Source: Actinomycetes bacterium (GTDB lineage: Bacteria > Actinomycetota > Acidimicrobiia > Spongiisociales > JAHEDJ01). Taken from it: DNA of 64,000 nt. The stretch covers positions 38,921 to 102,920 of the forward strand of contig JAHEDK010000006.1 in the NCBI GenBank assembly GCA_024641245.1. The letters run 5' to 3'. Position numbers and translations under genes: made by a program. Under the pieces are notes generated by a model, which saw nothing but the letters and a program-made list of their open reading frames with translations, had not been told where the DNA came from and searched no databases. Shown here one piece after another: positions 6,876-15,987 of this stretch (positions are counted from its first letter, which is position 1; each line of letters opens with the position of its first letter).

Positions 6876-8789
6876 GGGGGAGGGGCCCGGCTCGTCCTCG
6901 GTCGAAGCGTCGTCGAGTCGGATGATCCAGAGCCCTGAGTTCATGTCACTCACGTAGATCAAGTCATCCTGCACGTCGACACCCCAGACCATCGGAAAGG
7001 CGGTGGCCCCGTTGGGAGCGACCCAGTAGCCGACAGGGTCGCGCGATCGTGGCGGAACGAACGAGCCGACCTCAGTCGGCTGGGTCGGATCGGACAGGTC
7101 CACGATCCGGACTCCGTCCGAATACCACGACGAGATTGCCACTGATCCACTCATGACGGTGTCGTGAATCGAGTAGATGCCATCGAGCCCGAGACCACCT
7201 GCCCCGTCGTCGCTGGATCGTTGAGTGGCGAATCCGGCTATCTCTACCGGGTTCCTCGGGTCGCTCACGTCGTAGATGTGTTGTGTGCCCCATCCTTCGG
7301 TGTGGGCGTCGTCTTCCGTCGGGTAGAAATCCTCCTCATTGACGATCAATAGTGCGCTGGTTTCGTCGAATACGCTCGAATGCCGGTTGCCTTCACCGTC
7401 CGGGATGAATCCGACGGCACTGACGAACTTCGGCCTGGCCGGATCCTCGAGATCGAGCAGGACGGTGCCTGCGTCCCAGTGCGACACCCATGCGGTCAGT
7501 CCGCCGGAGGACAAGCTGACCGAGTGCGCGTGAATCTCCTCTTCGTCGTATCCTCCGACCACGGGCCTGCCGTCGCGCCGGTTGTCCCAATCGGCCAACT
7601 CGACGGGGGCGGTCGGGTCGGTGGCATCGATGAATCTCGTGTCACCGAGTTCACGGTCTGTGTGGAGCAAGGACTGGCGTACGGTGGTCGCCACCAGCAG
7701 CACGCCGTCGCCACGTTGGGCGATCGACACGGAGTTGGATCCTTGTGTTCCGTCCCCGCTATCCCAGGTGGAAAGAAGGGTCGGTGCGGCCACATCGGCT
7801 ACGTCGTAGAAGGCCAGTCCGCGGAAGTTGTCTCGCGCCCGTCCGGGTTCGTCGTTGTTGCACAATCGTAGTGCCACGACCGCCAGGTCTCCCGACAAGG
7901 AGGCCGTATTAACCGGGCCGACCCAGAGCGTTTCGGCGCTCGTGCCGGGGAACTCGCTTCTGTCGGCGAATGCACCGATTGATTCGGGATTCGCCGGGTC
8001 GGTCACGTCGACAACCCGGACTCCCGTTCCCGGACAAAGGCCCGGGCGCCCCCACGTTCCCAGAAACGCCGTGGTGCCCCGCACAACCACATCGGCAGTG
8101 AATCCCCCGCCGGGATCGAGGCGACCGACCAATGACGTGTTGATCTCTTCATACTCCGGTATCCATCCCGCTCCAGACACACCGGCCAGGGTGGCAGCCG
8201 GTGCGTCTATGCCTTGCGCCTCGAGGAGATGGCCGTACGGGTTGACGGCAGTGCCGTCGGGCCGGTGGAGTTCGAAGTGGAGATGTGCCGGTGTTCCTTC
8301 GGCGTTGCCACTGTCGCCGACGAAATCGAGCAAGTCGCCCGCTTCGACAACGGCTCCGACAACGATGCCGTCGACCATTGCCGCACCGAGACCATCATCG
8401 GTTCCCGGTGTGTCGTTGTTGAGATGCAGGTAGTAGGAGAGCCAGCCATCTTCGTGTTGGATCACGATGTAGCGGCCGGAGAGGTCGCCGATGGTGACCC
8501 TGACGATGGTTCCGCCGGTAGCCGCGACGACGGGCGTGAGCTTGTCGGCGAAGATGTCCGTTCCCTGATGGGTTCGGCCTCCGGACCGTGGCGCTCCGAA
8601 CGTATCCACGTAGGAGTGTTCGCCGGCGACCGGGAAGACGAGCGGGTAGGCCTCGAGGACGTTGTCGTCCGGTGGTGGCGGTGTGAACTGCGCGCCACCG
8701 GTGCTGAGCATCGCGGCGATCATGACGACCGCCAGAAGCGCCTTGAGCCTATGCCCCCAGCTCACGACCTCGCTCTCGTACCCCTTCAC
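6870..8789 (-). CDS. Secreted M23 (LytM-type) peptidase domain fused to LVIVD beta-propeller repeats
   Basis: A 639-residue secreted protein. An N-terminal hydrophobic segment (about residues 14-33) acts as signal or anchor. Residues about 45-195 form a peptidase M23 domain with its zinc motifs HQGTD and HLHFE, so it may cut peptidoglycan cross-links. The remainder contains LVIVD-type repeats, such as VRVVDVTDPANPESIGAF, IYDVSDPRNPVEIAGF and VRIVDLSDPTQPTEVGSF, expected to form a surface beta-propeller. The start is a GTG with AGGAGG 6 bases ahead. It is transcribed in the same direction as the giant gene upstream, 61 bases after it, with a strong hairpin between. The LVIVD part suggests carbohydrate or protein binding; the target is unknown. 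Confidence 0.85.
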   Translation of the reverse strand: MKGYESEVVSWGHRLKALLAVVMIAAMLSTGGAQFTPPPPDDNVLEAYPLVFPVAGEHSYVDTFGAPRSGGRTHQGTDIFADKLTPVVAATGGTIVRVTIGDLSGRYIVIQHEDGWLSYYLHLNNDTPGTDDGLGAAMVDGIVVGAVVEAGDLLDFVGDSGNAEGTPAHLHFELHRPDGTAVNPYGHLLEAQGIDAPAATLAGVSGAGWIPEYEEINTSLVGRLDPGGGFTADVVVRGTTAFLGTWGRPGLCPGTGVRVVDVTDPANPESIGAFADRSEFPGTSAETLWVGPVNTASLSGDLAVVALRLCNNDEPGRARDNFRGLAFYDVADVAAPTLLSTWDSGDGTQGSNSVSIAQRGDGVLLVATTVRQSLLHTDRELGDTRFIDATDPTAPVELADWDNRRDGRPVVGGYDEEEIHAHSVSLSSGGLTAWVSHWDAGTVLLDLEDPARPKFVSAVGFIPDGEGNRHSSVFDETSALLIVNEEDFYPTEDDAHTEGWGTQHIYDVSDPRNPVEIAGFATQRSSDDGAGGLGLDGIYSIHDTVMSGSVAISSWYSDGVRIVDLSDPTQPTEVGSFVPPRSRDPVGYWVAPNGATAFPMVWGVDVQDDLIYVSDMNSGLWIIRLDDASTEDEPGPSPG

Positions 8790-8810
8790 CGTACTCCTCC
8801 TGAGGGTGTT

Positions 8811-8838
8811 TGGGGACCGGCCGAATGGCCGGTCCCCA
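8811..8838 (-). terminator. Hairpin terminator after the giant secreted-protein gene
   Basis: Perfect 12-base arms (8811-8822 and 8827-8838) around a GAAT loop lie 12 bases after the TAA of the 1677-residue gene. No U-tract follows, as is common in actinobacteria. It may separate or attenuate transcription into the M23 gene. Confidence 0.7.
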
Positions 8839-8850
8839 TTTCTCGGCTAG

Positions 8851-11800
8851 TTACGGTGTGGTTGTCGTCGTCGTTGTTGGCACCGGCCAGAAGATGATCC
8901 GGCGGAACCAGATGTCATTCTCGGAGGATTCCGAGGGCTTCCACGGGTAGTAACGGGTGTACTCCTCGTCCGGGTCCTCTTCCGCCGAGATCATCGAGTG
9001 CCAGATGACGTACGCTTTCGAGCCGTCCGACGTCGCCCGGAGCTGGCACTCGCCCTGCTCCTCGGGCTCGCCCTTGGCGATATAGTCGTAGCGCCACACC
9101 GTCTCTCCGAAGCCGGCGTTGCTGTTCTCACCGCCGATGACCCACGGGATCTTGACGTACGAGTCGCCGTAGTCCTCGGAGCGGGTGTAGAAGATATCCA
9201 GAGGCCCGGACTCCGCCTTCTCTCCCGTTGAGCCGGTGGACTTGGCGTTGTCCACAGTACCCCAGGCGACAAAGAACATGTTGTCCACGTACTCGTCCTC
9301 AACGAATCTCAGGGTCGGCAACGTGGCGTCTCTACCGTCGAGCGGGTACACCGGCGGGGTGGTGCCCAGCCGTGGGTCGCCCGAGGACTCCTTGTTGCTC
9401 TTGATCTCCGAGATGTTCCGAGCCGGCTCGAAAGCGCCTGCTGCGATGTACTGGGCGGGTAGACCATCGGGAGTAGCCCCCATCGGGTCCAGGTAGTTCG
9501 TCATCGCCACCCCGGCCGGCACCGGCGGTAGTTCGCCGTCCGGTACGGTGGCCGGATCGTAGATTCCGCAGTTGCCGGCTTCGGAATCCAACAATACCTG
9601 GGGCGGCAGGTTCCCCGAGCCGTCCGGATCCGGGTTGTTCGGATCCGACCTGAACTCGGGACAGACGTAGACGCCTGTTCCTCCCGGGTCCGTTGTCCAG
9701 GTTTGGCCGCCGTCGAAGGACCTCCTCACGTAGAAGTTGTAGCGGTCGTTGCCGTTGCGCCCGGCCGCCCAGTTCGGCGACAGGGAGTAGGCGACGACGA
9801 AGAAGTCGCCCCGGATGAACCCGCGGTGGCTACGGACGTTGGAGTACATCGCCGGGCAGACCTCGGGTACGCCGCCCTCAGTTGTGAGACCCAGGACATC
9901 ACACGGTGTCCCGTCCTCATGCACCAATCCGTACGACTCGTCGCCCAGATTGGACACGTTCTGACTCCACAGCAGCACCTTGTTGGTCCCGTAGCGGTCG
10001 TCGGTCGGGTCATCGGGCGTCTCATCCACCGGCCCGGCGTCCACCGCCAGGTCGACGTTGGCGCTGGTCAGGTTGATGTGATCCCGGCGTACATAGCCGC
10101 CGTTCGGGTCGGCAAACGTGCCGCCGCACAACCGGTCGCCGGAAGCCTCACCCCAGACGTTGCAGTTGTAGCCGACCGCGCTGTCTTTGTCTCCGGCGCC
10201 GTTCGGACAGGCCGGCAGGGTGAACGTCTCGTCCAGGTAGGTCGTGCACTGCATGTTGGCGAACGCAAACGGGTTATCTTCCTTCGGATTGAAACCACCA
10301 GGATTTGTGGAACTCTTCTGTTCCGGTACAACGAACCTGCGTATGAACGCGTCCGCCGGGCGGCCTTGCCCCTCCTGACCTTGCTTGTAGATGATGGCGC
10401 CGGCCGTTCGGGTGTCACTCATCTTGCCGTACGACTGCACCAGGAAGCGCGCCCGGCGGGCGATCTCAGTCCGGTACTGCAGGAACAGGGTTTCATCGGG
10501 CAGCCACTGGCCGGGGTCGGTCTCTGGATCGGTACCTTCGACCCAATCGTCGAAGTACAGCGGGACCGGTTGGCCCGCCTCGCAGGTGCAAGTCGGGTTT
10601 TCCTCGTTGGTCTCGATCACGTCCGGCGTCTTGGGGTCGTCACAGTAGGTCGGGTACAAGCCGCCGCAGAGTGCCGGCAAGTTGACGATGTGGCCCGGAG
10701 CCACCAGATCGGGCTGGGCGAAGTCGAAGCTGTGGTACATCATGTTCTTACCGATGTCCTGCTTGATCGGCTTCTCCTGGCCCTTGTCGTCGGTCTGATC
10801 GCCGATGACCTCATCGACCGGGTTATCAGTGTCCAAATGCGCTTCCGCGGCCAGCGAGTGGCCTAAGCCCTTGGACTCCTCGTAGGCGAGCAGCGCCCAG
10901 GCACTCTTGGTGCCGTCGGATTTGGTGTACGGCTGCAGTTGCAGCATCGGCCGCGAGGCAAACACGTCGCCGTCGAGCAGTCGCCCGTCGGAGGCCACGC
11001 AGACCAGTTTGTCGGCACCGGCGGAGTTCGTGAAGCCGAACCACCGCTGGTGGTCATCGCCGGGCAGCGCGTCCATGAAGGAGTTTCCCCCCGATAGGTC
11101 GCACAGGTCCAGCGTGCCGCCGCTGTCGACGTAGTACTGGTAGTCGGGTGTGCCGTCGCCGCCGGCAACGTACAGGCCGGTAGCGTTGTCGATCTCGTCG
11201 ATATCTCTTGCCATATAGGCGTAGCGCTTGGTGCCGTTCAGGTTGCCGAAGAACCCCTTGAGGTCCTCACAGTTGGGGTCACCCTCGTGATTGTCGGGAT
11301 CGCAACAGGTGGCCGGATCGGCATCGGGATGACCGCAGAACTCTGTCGCGATTTCCTCGGGATCGATCGGCACGAACGAACCGTCTACCACTTCGGGGAA
11401 GCAGACCGGTTCCAATTCCCCGGTGCTATCAGGGAACGTCGGGCATGATGCGCTCGGCTCGACCTTCAGCGTATGGGTGTTGACCATGTCGTTGTCTGTG
11501 ATCCGTACCGGCAGGCTGAAGGGCACCAGGACCTTGGGTCGACCGAGGCCGGGCTTGTCGAGATAGCCCTCGTCGCCCGTAGGTTCGGCGTCGGTACCGC
11601 CGCCGGGCCCGCTGGATTCGAAGTTCTCATCGACGATGTTGAAGTCGTCGTAGGAGATGAAGCTGTACCAGATGTCGGTCTTGTGGTTGGAGATGGCACC
11701 GCTCCAGCCCTCGCCGGGGCCCTTTCCCTTGCCGGGCCGCAGACCGCTGGGGTCTTCCTGCCAGGAGATGGCAAATCCGGCGCCGCGGGCCGAGGCGATC

Positions 11801-13884
11801 ATCGGCAGGTAAGCGTCGCGCCGACCTGAGGTCAGACGCTCGGGCTTGAACCAGACGATGTCGCCGAGTCGCACTTCATCGGACTCATCAATGTCCGGCG
11901 TCTCCGGGTCGTCCAGCACGGTCATGGATGCAAACGTTCCCGCATCCAGTTCCTTCTGGGTGGCAATCACCCCGCGGGCCGTCCACAGGCAGGAGTAGGG
12001 AATCTCGCCGATGCCCAACTCGGCCACGTCGTCGACTTCGTCGTAGTCGACCGATCCCTGCTGACCTCGCACACCCCAGATATCGGTGACGTAGTAGTCG
12101 TCGTCACCGGGATAGTCGGGTTCGCAGACCTCGGTACCCTGCTCGGCGTTACCGCGGCAGTAGACGGCGCATTCGTTCTCCTCGGTCAGAGGATCATCAA
12201 CCTCGACCTCTTCGGTCGCCGGGTCGTCGCAGGTAGTGATGGCATAGCGCGGGTTGCCGCTCTGGCAGAATTTGCTCTCCCACGCCACCAGGATCTTGTT
12301 GTCGTTGACCTTGATGTAGGGCGAGCCGGCCGTGCCGGGGAACGGCTCCTCAGTCTCGAGATCGAACGAGGACATGTCGGCCATGCGCGAGATGTTCATG
12401 CGCTTCCAGGTCGTGCCGTCGTCCCGGCTGATCGCCGTGTAGACGTCCCACGAGAAGCGGTCGGGCCAGAAGTCCTCTTTGACCTGGTCGTCGTAGATGT
12501 CGACCTTGCCCAGGTAGTTCACCAGAAGCGGCTTGGCCACGTCACGGCACTCGATGAGCGTGACCACGCACGCGTCTCCATCAAGCCGGGGGTCGCATTC
12601 CTCGCCCAACGGGTCGCCGTTCAGGCGCCACTCCTCGTACGGTACGCCGAGCTGGTCGACTCCCTCGTCGTAGATCTTGTCGCCGTCTTCGTCGTAGCAC
12701 AGCGAGGGATTGTCGTTGGAGCGTACGCCGGGGAGGTAGACCGGCATCACTTCCAGCTTCTGTTTCGTCTCGCCCCAGTCCTCGGTCTTGGAGACGTTCT
12801 TGCGGAAGATACCGCTGGCGTTGAGACCGGCTTCTAGGTTGCCCTGCGCCTCTGCCGCAGAAACCATGACGAGCACGATGTCTTCGGGGTTGCCCTCGCA
12901 CACCGCCTGGGTCTCGACAATGAGCGCTTCGATATCCCCGTCAAGGCTGAAATCGACTTCGATTCCCAGGTTGGCCTTGGCGGTGTCCAGGCATCCGGCC
13001 ACGATGGGTCGGATGTTGATCTTGCCGTCGGCGTGGTCGTCGTCGAGGCTCTGCAACAGTCGGGCCATATTGACGACACTCGGATCGTTGATGTCCGCCC
13101 CACTGAAGATATCGAGCGGCGAGATCTTCTGGTCGGCCAGTGCGCTTCCGAGATAGACCGTGCCTACCCAGAGGTCGACCATCTCACCGGGGAAGTAGTC
13201 GAATCCACCGGATGCTTCGGTGGTTCCCCAGTTGGTCGGGGTCTCATAGGTCAAACCACCGACCGGCGAGTCGATGAAATGGCCCTTTCTGGGGTGATGG
13301 AACTTCGTGGTGAAGACCGATCCGTTCTTGTAAACGTCGGCATCGTCGAACTCAAAGGTGACACCGGCTTCTGTCTCCGTTTCGGTGATCGGCATGCCGT
13401 AGAACCCGAGTTCCTCGACGACCTCGCCGAGATCGTCGAGCACCACAAGGTCTCCGTGGAGAGAGACGAAACGAGTTTGGTCACCGCCCCAGGTGTGCTC
13501 TAACTCCTCGCTCAGGGAGCAGGAGACCATTCCGGATGCCTTCTTGTCTTCGAGGTCTCGTTTGCACGGGAACTTGCCGGGCACCAGCGAGTCCTTCTTG
13601 AGTGTTGGCGGCTCCTCGCCTGCGTAGACCTGGATGTCCGCGAACAACCAGCCCTCCGCGGCAATCGCCTCGCCGATTGTGAACTCGACGATGAAGTTGT
13701 TCCGTGTATTCCAATACTCGGCGAAGCCGACAACTCCGCCGTCTTCGCCCATCAGCAGCGCCGGTTGCCGGTTCACTTGGACACCAAACGGCGCGTCACT
13801 CTGAGCGGTGACGCCCATTGGAATCATCAAAACGAGCGCCAGGAGGGACATGAGCACCCTCCCGCGGTTGGATGAATACTTCAT
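8851..13884 (-). CDS. Very large acidic secreted protein of unknown function (1677 aa)
   Basis: The protein has a clear signal peptide (about residues 1-28, MKYSSNRGRVLMSLLALVLM then MGVTAQ) and is then extremely rich in Asp, Glu, Gly, Pro and Asn. Many short Asp-rich stretches (NPDPDGSGN, DEDGDKIYDEG) resemble calcium-binding loops. Phrases such as AISRDDGTTWKR and FVRRSFDGGQTWTTDPGG resemble Asp-box loops of sialidase/BNR-type beta-propellers. The protein has many cysteines, unusual for a cytoplasmic protein and consistent with extracellular disulfides. It ends abruptly in a PTTTTTTTP tail with no sortase motif or membrane anchor. The overall look resembles proteins annotated as choice-of-anchor O, which I cannot verify. 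The ATG follows AGGAGGG. A surface or released binding protein is the most I would infer. Confidence 0.85.
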   Translation of the reverse strand: MKYSSNRGRVLMSLLALVLMIPMGVTAQSDAPFGVQVNRQPALLMGEDGGVVGFAEYWNTRNNFIVEFTIGEAIAAEGWLFADIQVYAGEEPPTLKKDSLVPGKFPCKRDLEDKKASGMVSCSLSEELEHTWGGDQTRFVSLHGDLVVLDDLGEVVEELGFYGMPITETETEAGVTFEFDDADVYKNGSVFTTKFHHPRKGHFIDSPVGGLTYETPTNWGTTEASGGFDYFPGEMVDLWVGTVYLGSALADQKISPLDIFSGADINDPSVVNMARLLQSLDDDHADGKINIRPIVAGCLDTAKANLGIEVDFSLDGDIEALIVETQAVCEGNPEDIVLVMVSAAEAQGNLEAGLNASGIFRKNVSKTEDWGETKQKLEVMPVYLPGVRSNDNPSLCYDEDGDKIYDEGVDQLGVPYEEWRLNGDPLGEECDPRLDGDACVVTLIECRDVAKPLLVNYLGKVDIYDDQVKEDFWPDRFSWDVYTAISRDDGTTWKRMNISRMADMSSFDLETEEPFPGTAGSPYIKVNDNKILVAWESKFCQSGNPRYAITTCDDPATEEVEVDDPLTEENECAVYCRGNAEQGTEVCEPDYPGDDDYYVTDIWGVRGQQGSVDYDEVDDVAELGIGEIPYSCLWTARGVIATQKELDAGTFASMTVLDDPETPDIDESDEVRLGDIVWFKPERLTSGRRDAYLPMIASARGAGFAISWQEDPSGLRPGKGKGPGEGWSGAISNHKTDIWYSFISYDDFNIVDENFESSGPGGGTDAEPTGDEGYLDKPGLGRPKVLVPFSLPVRITDNDMVNTHTLKVEPSASCPTFPDSTGELEPVCFPEVVDGSFVPIDPEEIATEFCGHPDADPATCCDPDNHEGDPNCEDLKGFFGNLNGTKRYAYMARDIDEIDNATGLYVAGGDGTPDYQYYVDSGGTLDLCDLSGGNSFMDALPGDDHQRWFGFTNSAGADKLVCVASDGRLLDGDVFASRPMLQLQPYTKSDGTKSAWALLAYEESKGLGHSLAAEAHLDTDNPVDEVIGDQTDDKGQEKPIKQDIGKNMMYHSFDFAQPDLVAPGHIVNLPALCGGLYPTYCDDPKTPDVIETNEENPTCTCEAGQPVPLYFDDWVEGTDPETDPGQWLPDETLFLQYRTEIARRARFLVQSYGKMSDTRTAGAIIYKQGQEGQGRPADAFIRRFVVPEQKSSTNPGGFNPKEDNPFAFANMQCTTYLDETFTLPACPNGAGDKDSAVGYNCNVWGEASGDRLCGGTFADPNGGYVRRDHINLTSANVDLAVDAGPVDETPDDPTDDRYGTNKVLLWSQNVSNLGDESYGLVHEDGTPCDVLGLTTEGGVPEVCPAMYSNVRSHRGFIRGDFFVVAYSLSPNWAAGRNGNDRYNFYVRRSFDGGQTWTTDPGGTGVYVCPEFRSDPNNPDPDGSGNLPPQVLLDSEAGNCGIYDPATVPDGELPPVPAGVAMTNYLDPMGATPDGLPAQYIAAGAFEPARNISEIKSNKESSGDPRLGTTPPVYPLDGRDATLPTLRFVEDEYVDNMFFVAWGTVDNAKSTGSTGEKAESGPLDIFYTRSEDYGDSYVKIPWVIGGENSNAGFGETVWRYDYIAKGEPEEQGECQLRATSDGSKAYVIWHSMISAEEDPDEEYTRYYPWKPSESSENDIWFRRIIFWPVPTTTTTTTP

Positions 13885-14217
13885 GATTTCCCTCCTGAGG
13901 TTGCCTCGCAGCCGATTGCTGCTGAATCAGTGCCCGAATCCGGTTCCATCCGGAACCCCCTACTGTCGCCTCCTGCCCCGGCCGGACCTCCCGGTCGGTC
14001 GGCTCGGGGCGTATGTCCAACGTATGGATCCGATCGGTCGCGCGGAATCGGGAATGTTCCCTATAAGGGTCATTCGGCCCTGAAATGACCCACTCACTCT
14101 TGATAATTTGAGCCTCGTCAAGCTGTATTAATTCATCAGAATCGCTGATATAAAGCTCAAGGCACTGCTGATATGACATCTCGGTCTGGAGCAGGCTCAT
14201 AGCCCCGGGGGCGTGAG
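13885..14217. other. Divergent intergenic region, AT-richer centre
   Basis: This 333-base gap separates the giant secreted-protein gene and the DsbA-like gene, which point away from each other. The part at about 14090-14180 is clearly richer in A and T than its surroundings and probably contains both promoters. I could not pick a convincing -35/-10 pair. No coding sequence is supported here. Confidence 0.5.
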
Positions 14218-15678
14218 ATGAGAAAGCCCGTAGAAACCTGGGAGAGCCGCCACCGGCGATTGGGGAGAACCACCCTCATATTCGCCGCAGCCTTCCTACT
14301 CGCCGCGGCCCTGGTCGTTTCGTCCTGCGCCGGCAGTGGAACCGGGACAGCGACCATTGCAGTTCCGACCACTACCACCATCGACTGTGTAGCAGCCGGC
14401 ACATGCCCGGATGGCCCGGCCGGCACACAAGCCACTGCTACTACCGCGCCCGCTGAGGCCGTCGGCACCTACAACGGGCTCCCGGTCGGGTTCACCGACG
14501 ACGGCTACCCCTATCTGGGTGATCCCGACGCCCCCGTGTCATTTGTCGAATTCTCGGACTACCTGTGCCCCTTCTGCGGTCGGCATGCGGCCCAAACCAA
14601 TCCCCAGCTGATAGATCAATTCGCCGCCTCCGGACAGGTCAGATTCGTGTTTCGGGACTTTCCCTTGGCCGAGCTTCACCCCACCGCTCCTTCCGGACAC
14701 GCGGCTGCGTTGTGCATAACCGAGCAAGGTGCCGCTCTCTTCTGGGCGATGCACGACGAGTTATTCGCCCACCAGAGCGAATGGGCATCTCTCTCCGACA
14801 ACAGTGAATACCTGGCCGGAGTAGCCGGGCAAATCGGGGCCGATCTTGACGCCTACCAGGCATGTCTCGATTCAGGCAGGACCGTCTCGATTGTCGATCA
14901 ACGGGTCGCGCAGGCTCGCCAGCTGGGGTTCTCCGGCACTCCCGGGTTCCAAATCGTCGACAATCGCACCGATGAGATTGTCGAAGTGGTGGGTGCTCAA
15001 CCGGTCGAGACGTTCGTCACCGCCATCGAAGCCGTGATTTCTGGGGAAGCTCCGGTCGCTGCCGACCCGCCCGAGGACAAGCCCGATCTTCCATTCTGGG
15101 CAAGCGTGGACGGTCTGACCCCCGATCCCGACCGTCCCGGCTACAACCTGGCCGGGGACCCCTACAGGGGCAACCCGGATGCAGACCTGGTCGTCATCGA
15201 GATCTCTGACTTCCAGTGCCCCTTCTGCCAGCGCCACACTCTGGAGACGCAGCCGCTTCTCGAAGATCAGTACGTCGATAACGAGCTGGTGATGTGGGTT
15301 TTCAAACACATGCCTTTGCCTTTCCATCCACAGGCTCTGGCGGCGGCCACCGCCGCCGAGTGCGCCGGTGACCAGCAGGCCTTCTGGGGAATGCACGACC
15401 TGCTCTTTGAACGGGTGGATGACTGGGCGGTCGAACCGCCCGATACGGTGTTGGTTGACCTGGCCGGCGAACTGGGACTCGATGAAGGGGTTTTCGCCTC
15501 TTGTGTGGGAAGCCGGACGGCCCTAGAGCGGGTAGTGGATGATCTCTACGACACGTCTGAGGTCTTCGGCTCCACCCCTACCTTCGTTGTGCTGTTCGAC
15601 GGCTGGGCCTCAGTGATCGACGGCGCTCAACCATTCGAGGAGTTCGTAGCCGCCTTCGAGGAGATACCGGGGGAGTAG
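14218..15678 (+). CDS. Lipoprotein with two tandem DsbA-like thioredoxin domains
   Basis: A 486-residue exported protein. The N terminus has a positively charged start, a hydrophobic stretch and a plausible lipobox ending VVSSC, followed by a Thr/Pro/Ala-rich linker. Two thioredoxin-4/DsbA-type domains follow, at about residues 95-275 and 300-480. Each has a CPFC active site (C117/C120 and C334/C337) in nearly the same wording (EFSDYLCPFC and EISDFQCPFC) and a later cis-Pro region (SGTPGFQIV, GSTPTFVVL). It should act on thiols or disulfides outside the membrane. A tandem duplication within one chain is unusual, as most DsbA-family proteins carry one domain. Its start context, GGGGGCGTGAGATGA, is repeated at the kinase gene downstream. 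Confidence 0.88.
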   Translation: MRKPVETWESRHRRLGRTTLIFAAAFLLAAALVVSSCAGSGTGTATIAVPTTTTIDCVAAGTCPDGPAGTQATATTAPAEAVGTYNGLPVGFTDDGYPYLGDPDAPVSFVEFSDYLCPFCGRHAAQTNPQLIDQFAASGQVRFVFRDFPLAELHPTAPSGHAAALCITEQGAALFWAMHDELFAHQSEWASLSDNSEYLAGVAGQIGADLDAYQACLDSGRTVSIVDQRVAQARQLGFSGTPGFQIVDNRTDEIVEVVGAQPVETFVTAIEAVISGEAPVAADPPEDKPDLPFWASVDGLTPDPDRPGYNLAGDPYRGNPDADLVVIEISDFQCPFCQRHTLETQPLLEDQYVDNELVMWVFKHMPLPFHPQALAAATAAECAGDQQAFWGMHDLLFERVDDWAVEPPDTVLVDLAGELGLDEGVFASCVGSRTALERVVDDLYDTSEVFGSTPTFVVLFDGWASVIDGAQPFEEFVAAFEEIPGE

Positions 15679-15987
15679 CGCTCTCTTCGACTTCGGTTTG
15701 TGCCTCCACCCGAGCTATCGCGCTGGATTGAGCACAAGGGTCGAATCCGGCCGCGACGTGCGTAATGACCAGGGCGTCCGCCCAACGTATTGAGCGGGGA
15801 CCTCGCGAGGAACCTTGAATGCGCGGGATATGGGCCTTTCGACTCTGGGGTGCTCCACCGGCGTAGGATAAGCTGCAGTCGGGTTATTCCGGGCCAAATA
15901 GAAGATCTACTGATAAGGGGCCACAAGGCCGCCTTATGAGCCGACCGCCCGATGATCCGGCAACCGAAATATCCGGGGGGGCGTGAG
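15679..15987. other. Intergenic region ahead of the kinase gene, with hairpin
   Basis: This stretch of about 309 bases has no gene. At 15913-15937 there is an imperfect hairpin (ATAAGGGGCC, loop ACAA, GGCCGCCTTAT with one bulge), 50 bases before the kinase start. It also contains GGATAA at about 15870 and TTATTCC downstream as a loose inverted pair. It may hold the promoter and leader of the two-component genes; nothing firmer can be said. Confidence 0.4.

Noticed and set aside
13796..14200. 134-residue leftward open frame over the start of the giant secreted-protein gene
   Set aside because: It overlaps the signal peptide of that gene, which has a good ribosome site; the product has no recognisable features and ends inside the gene.
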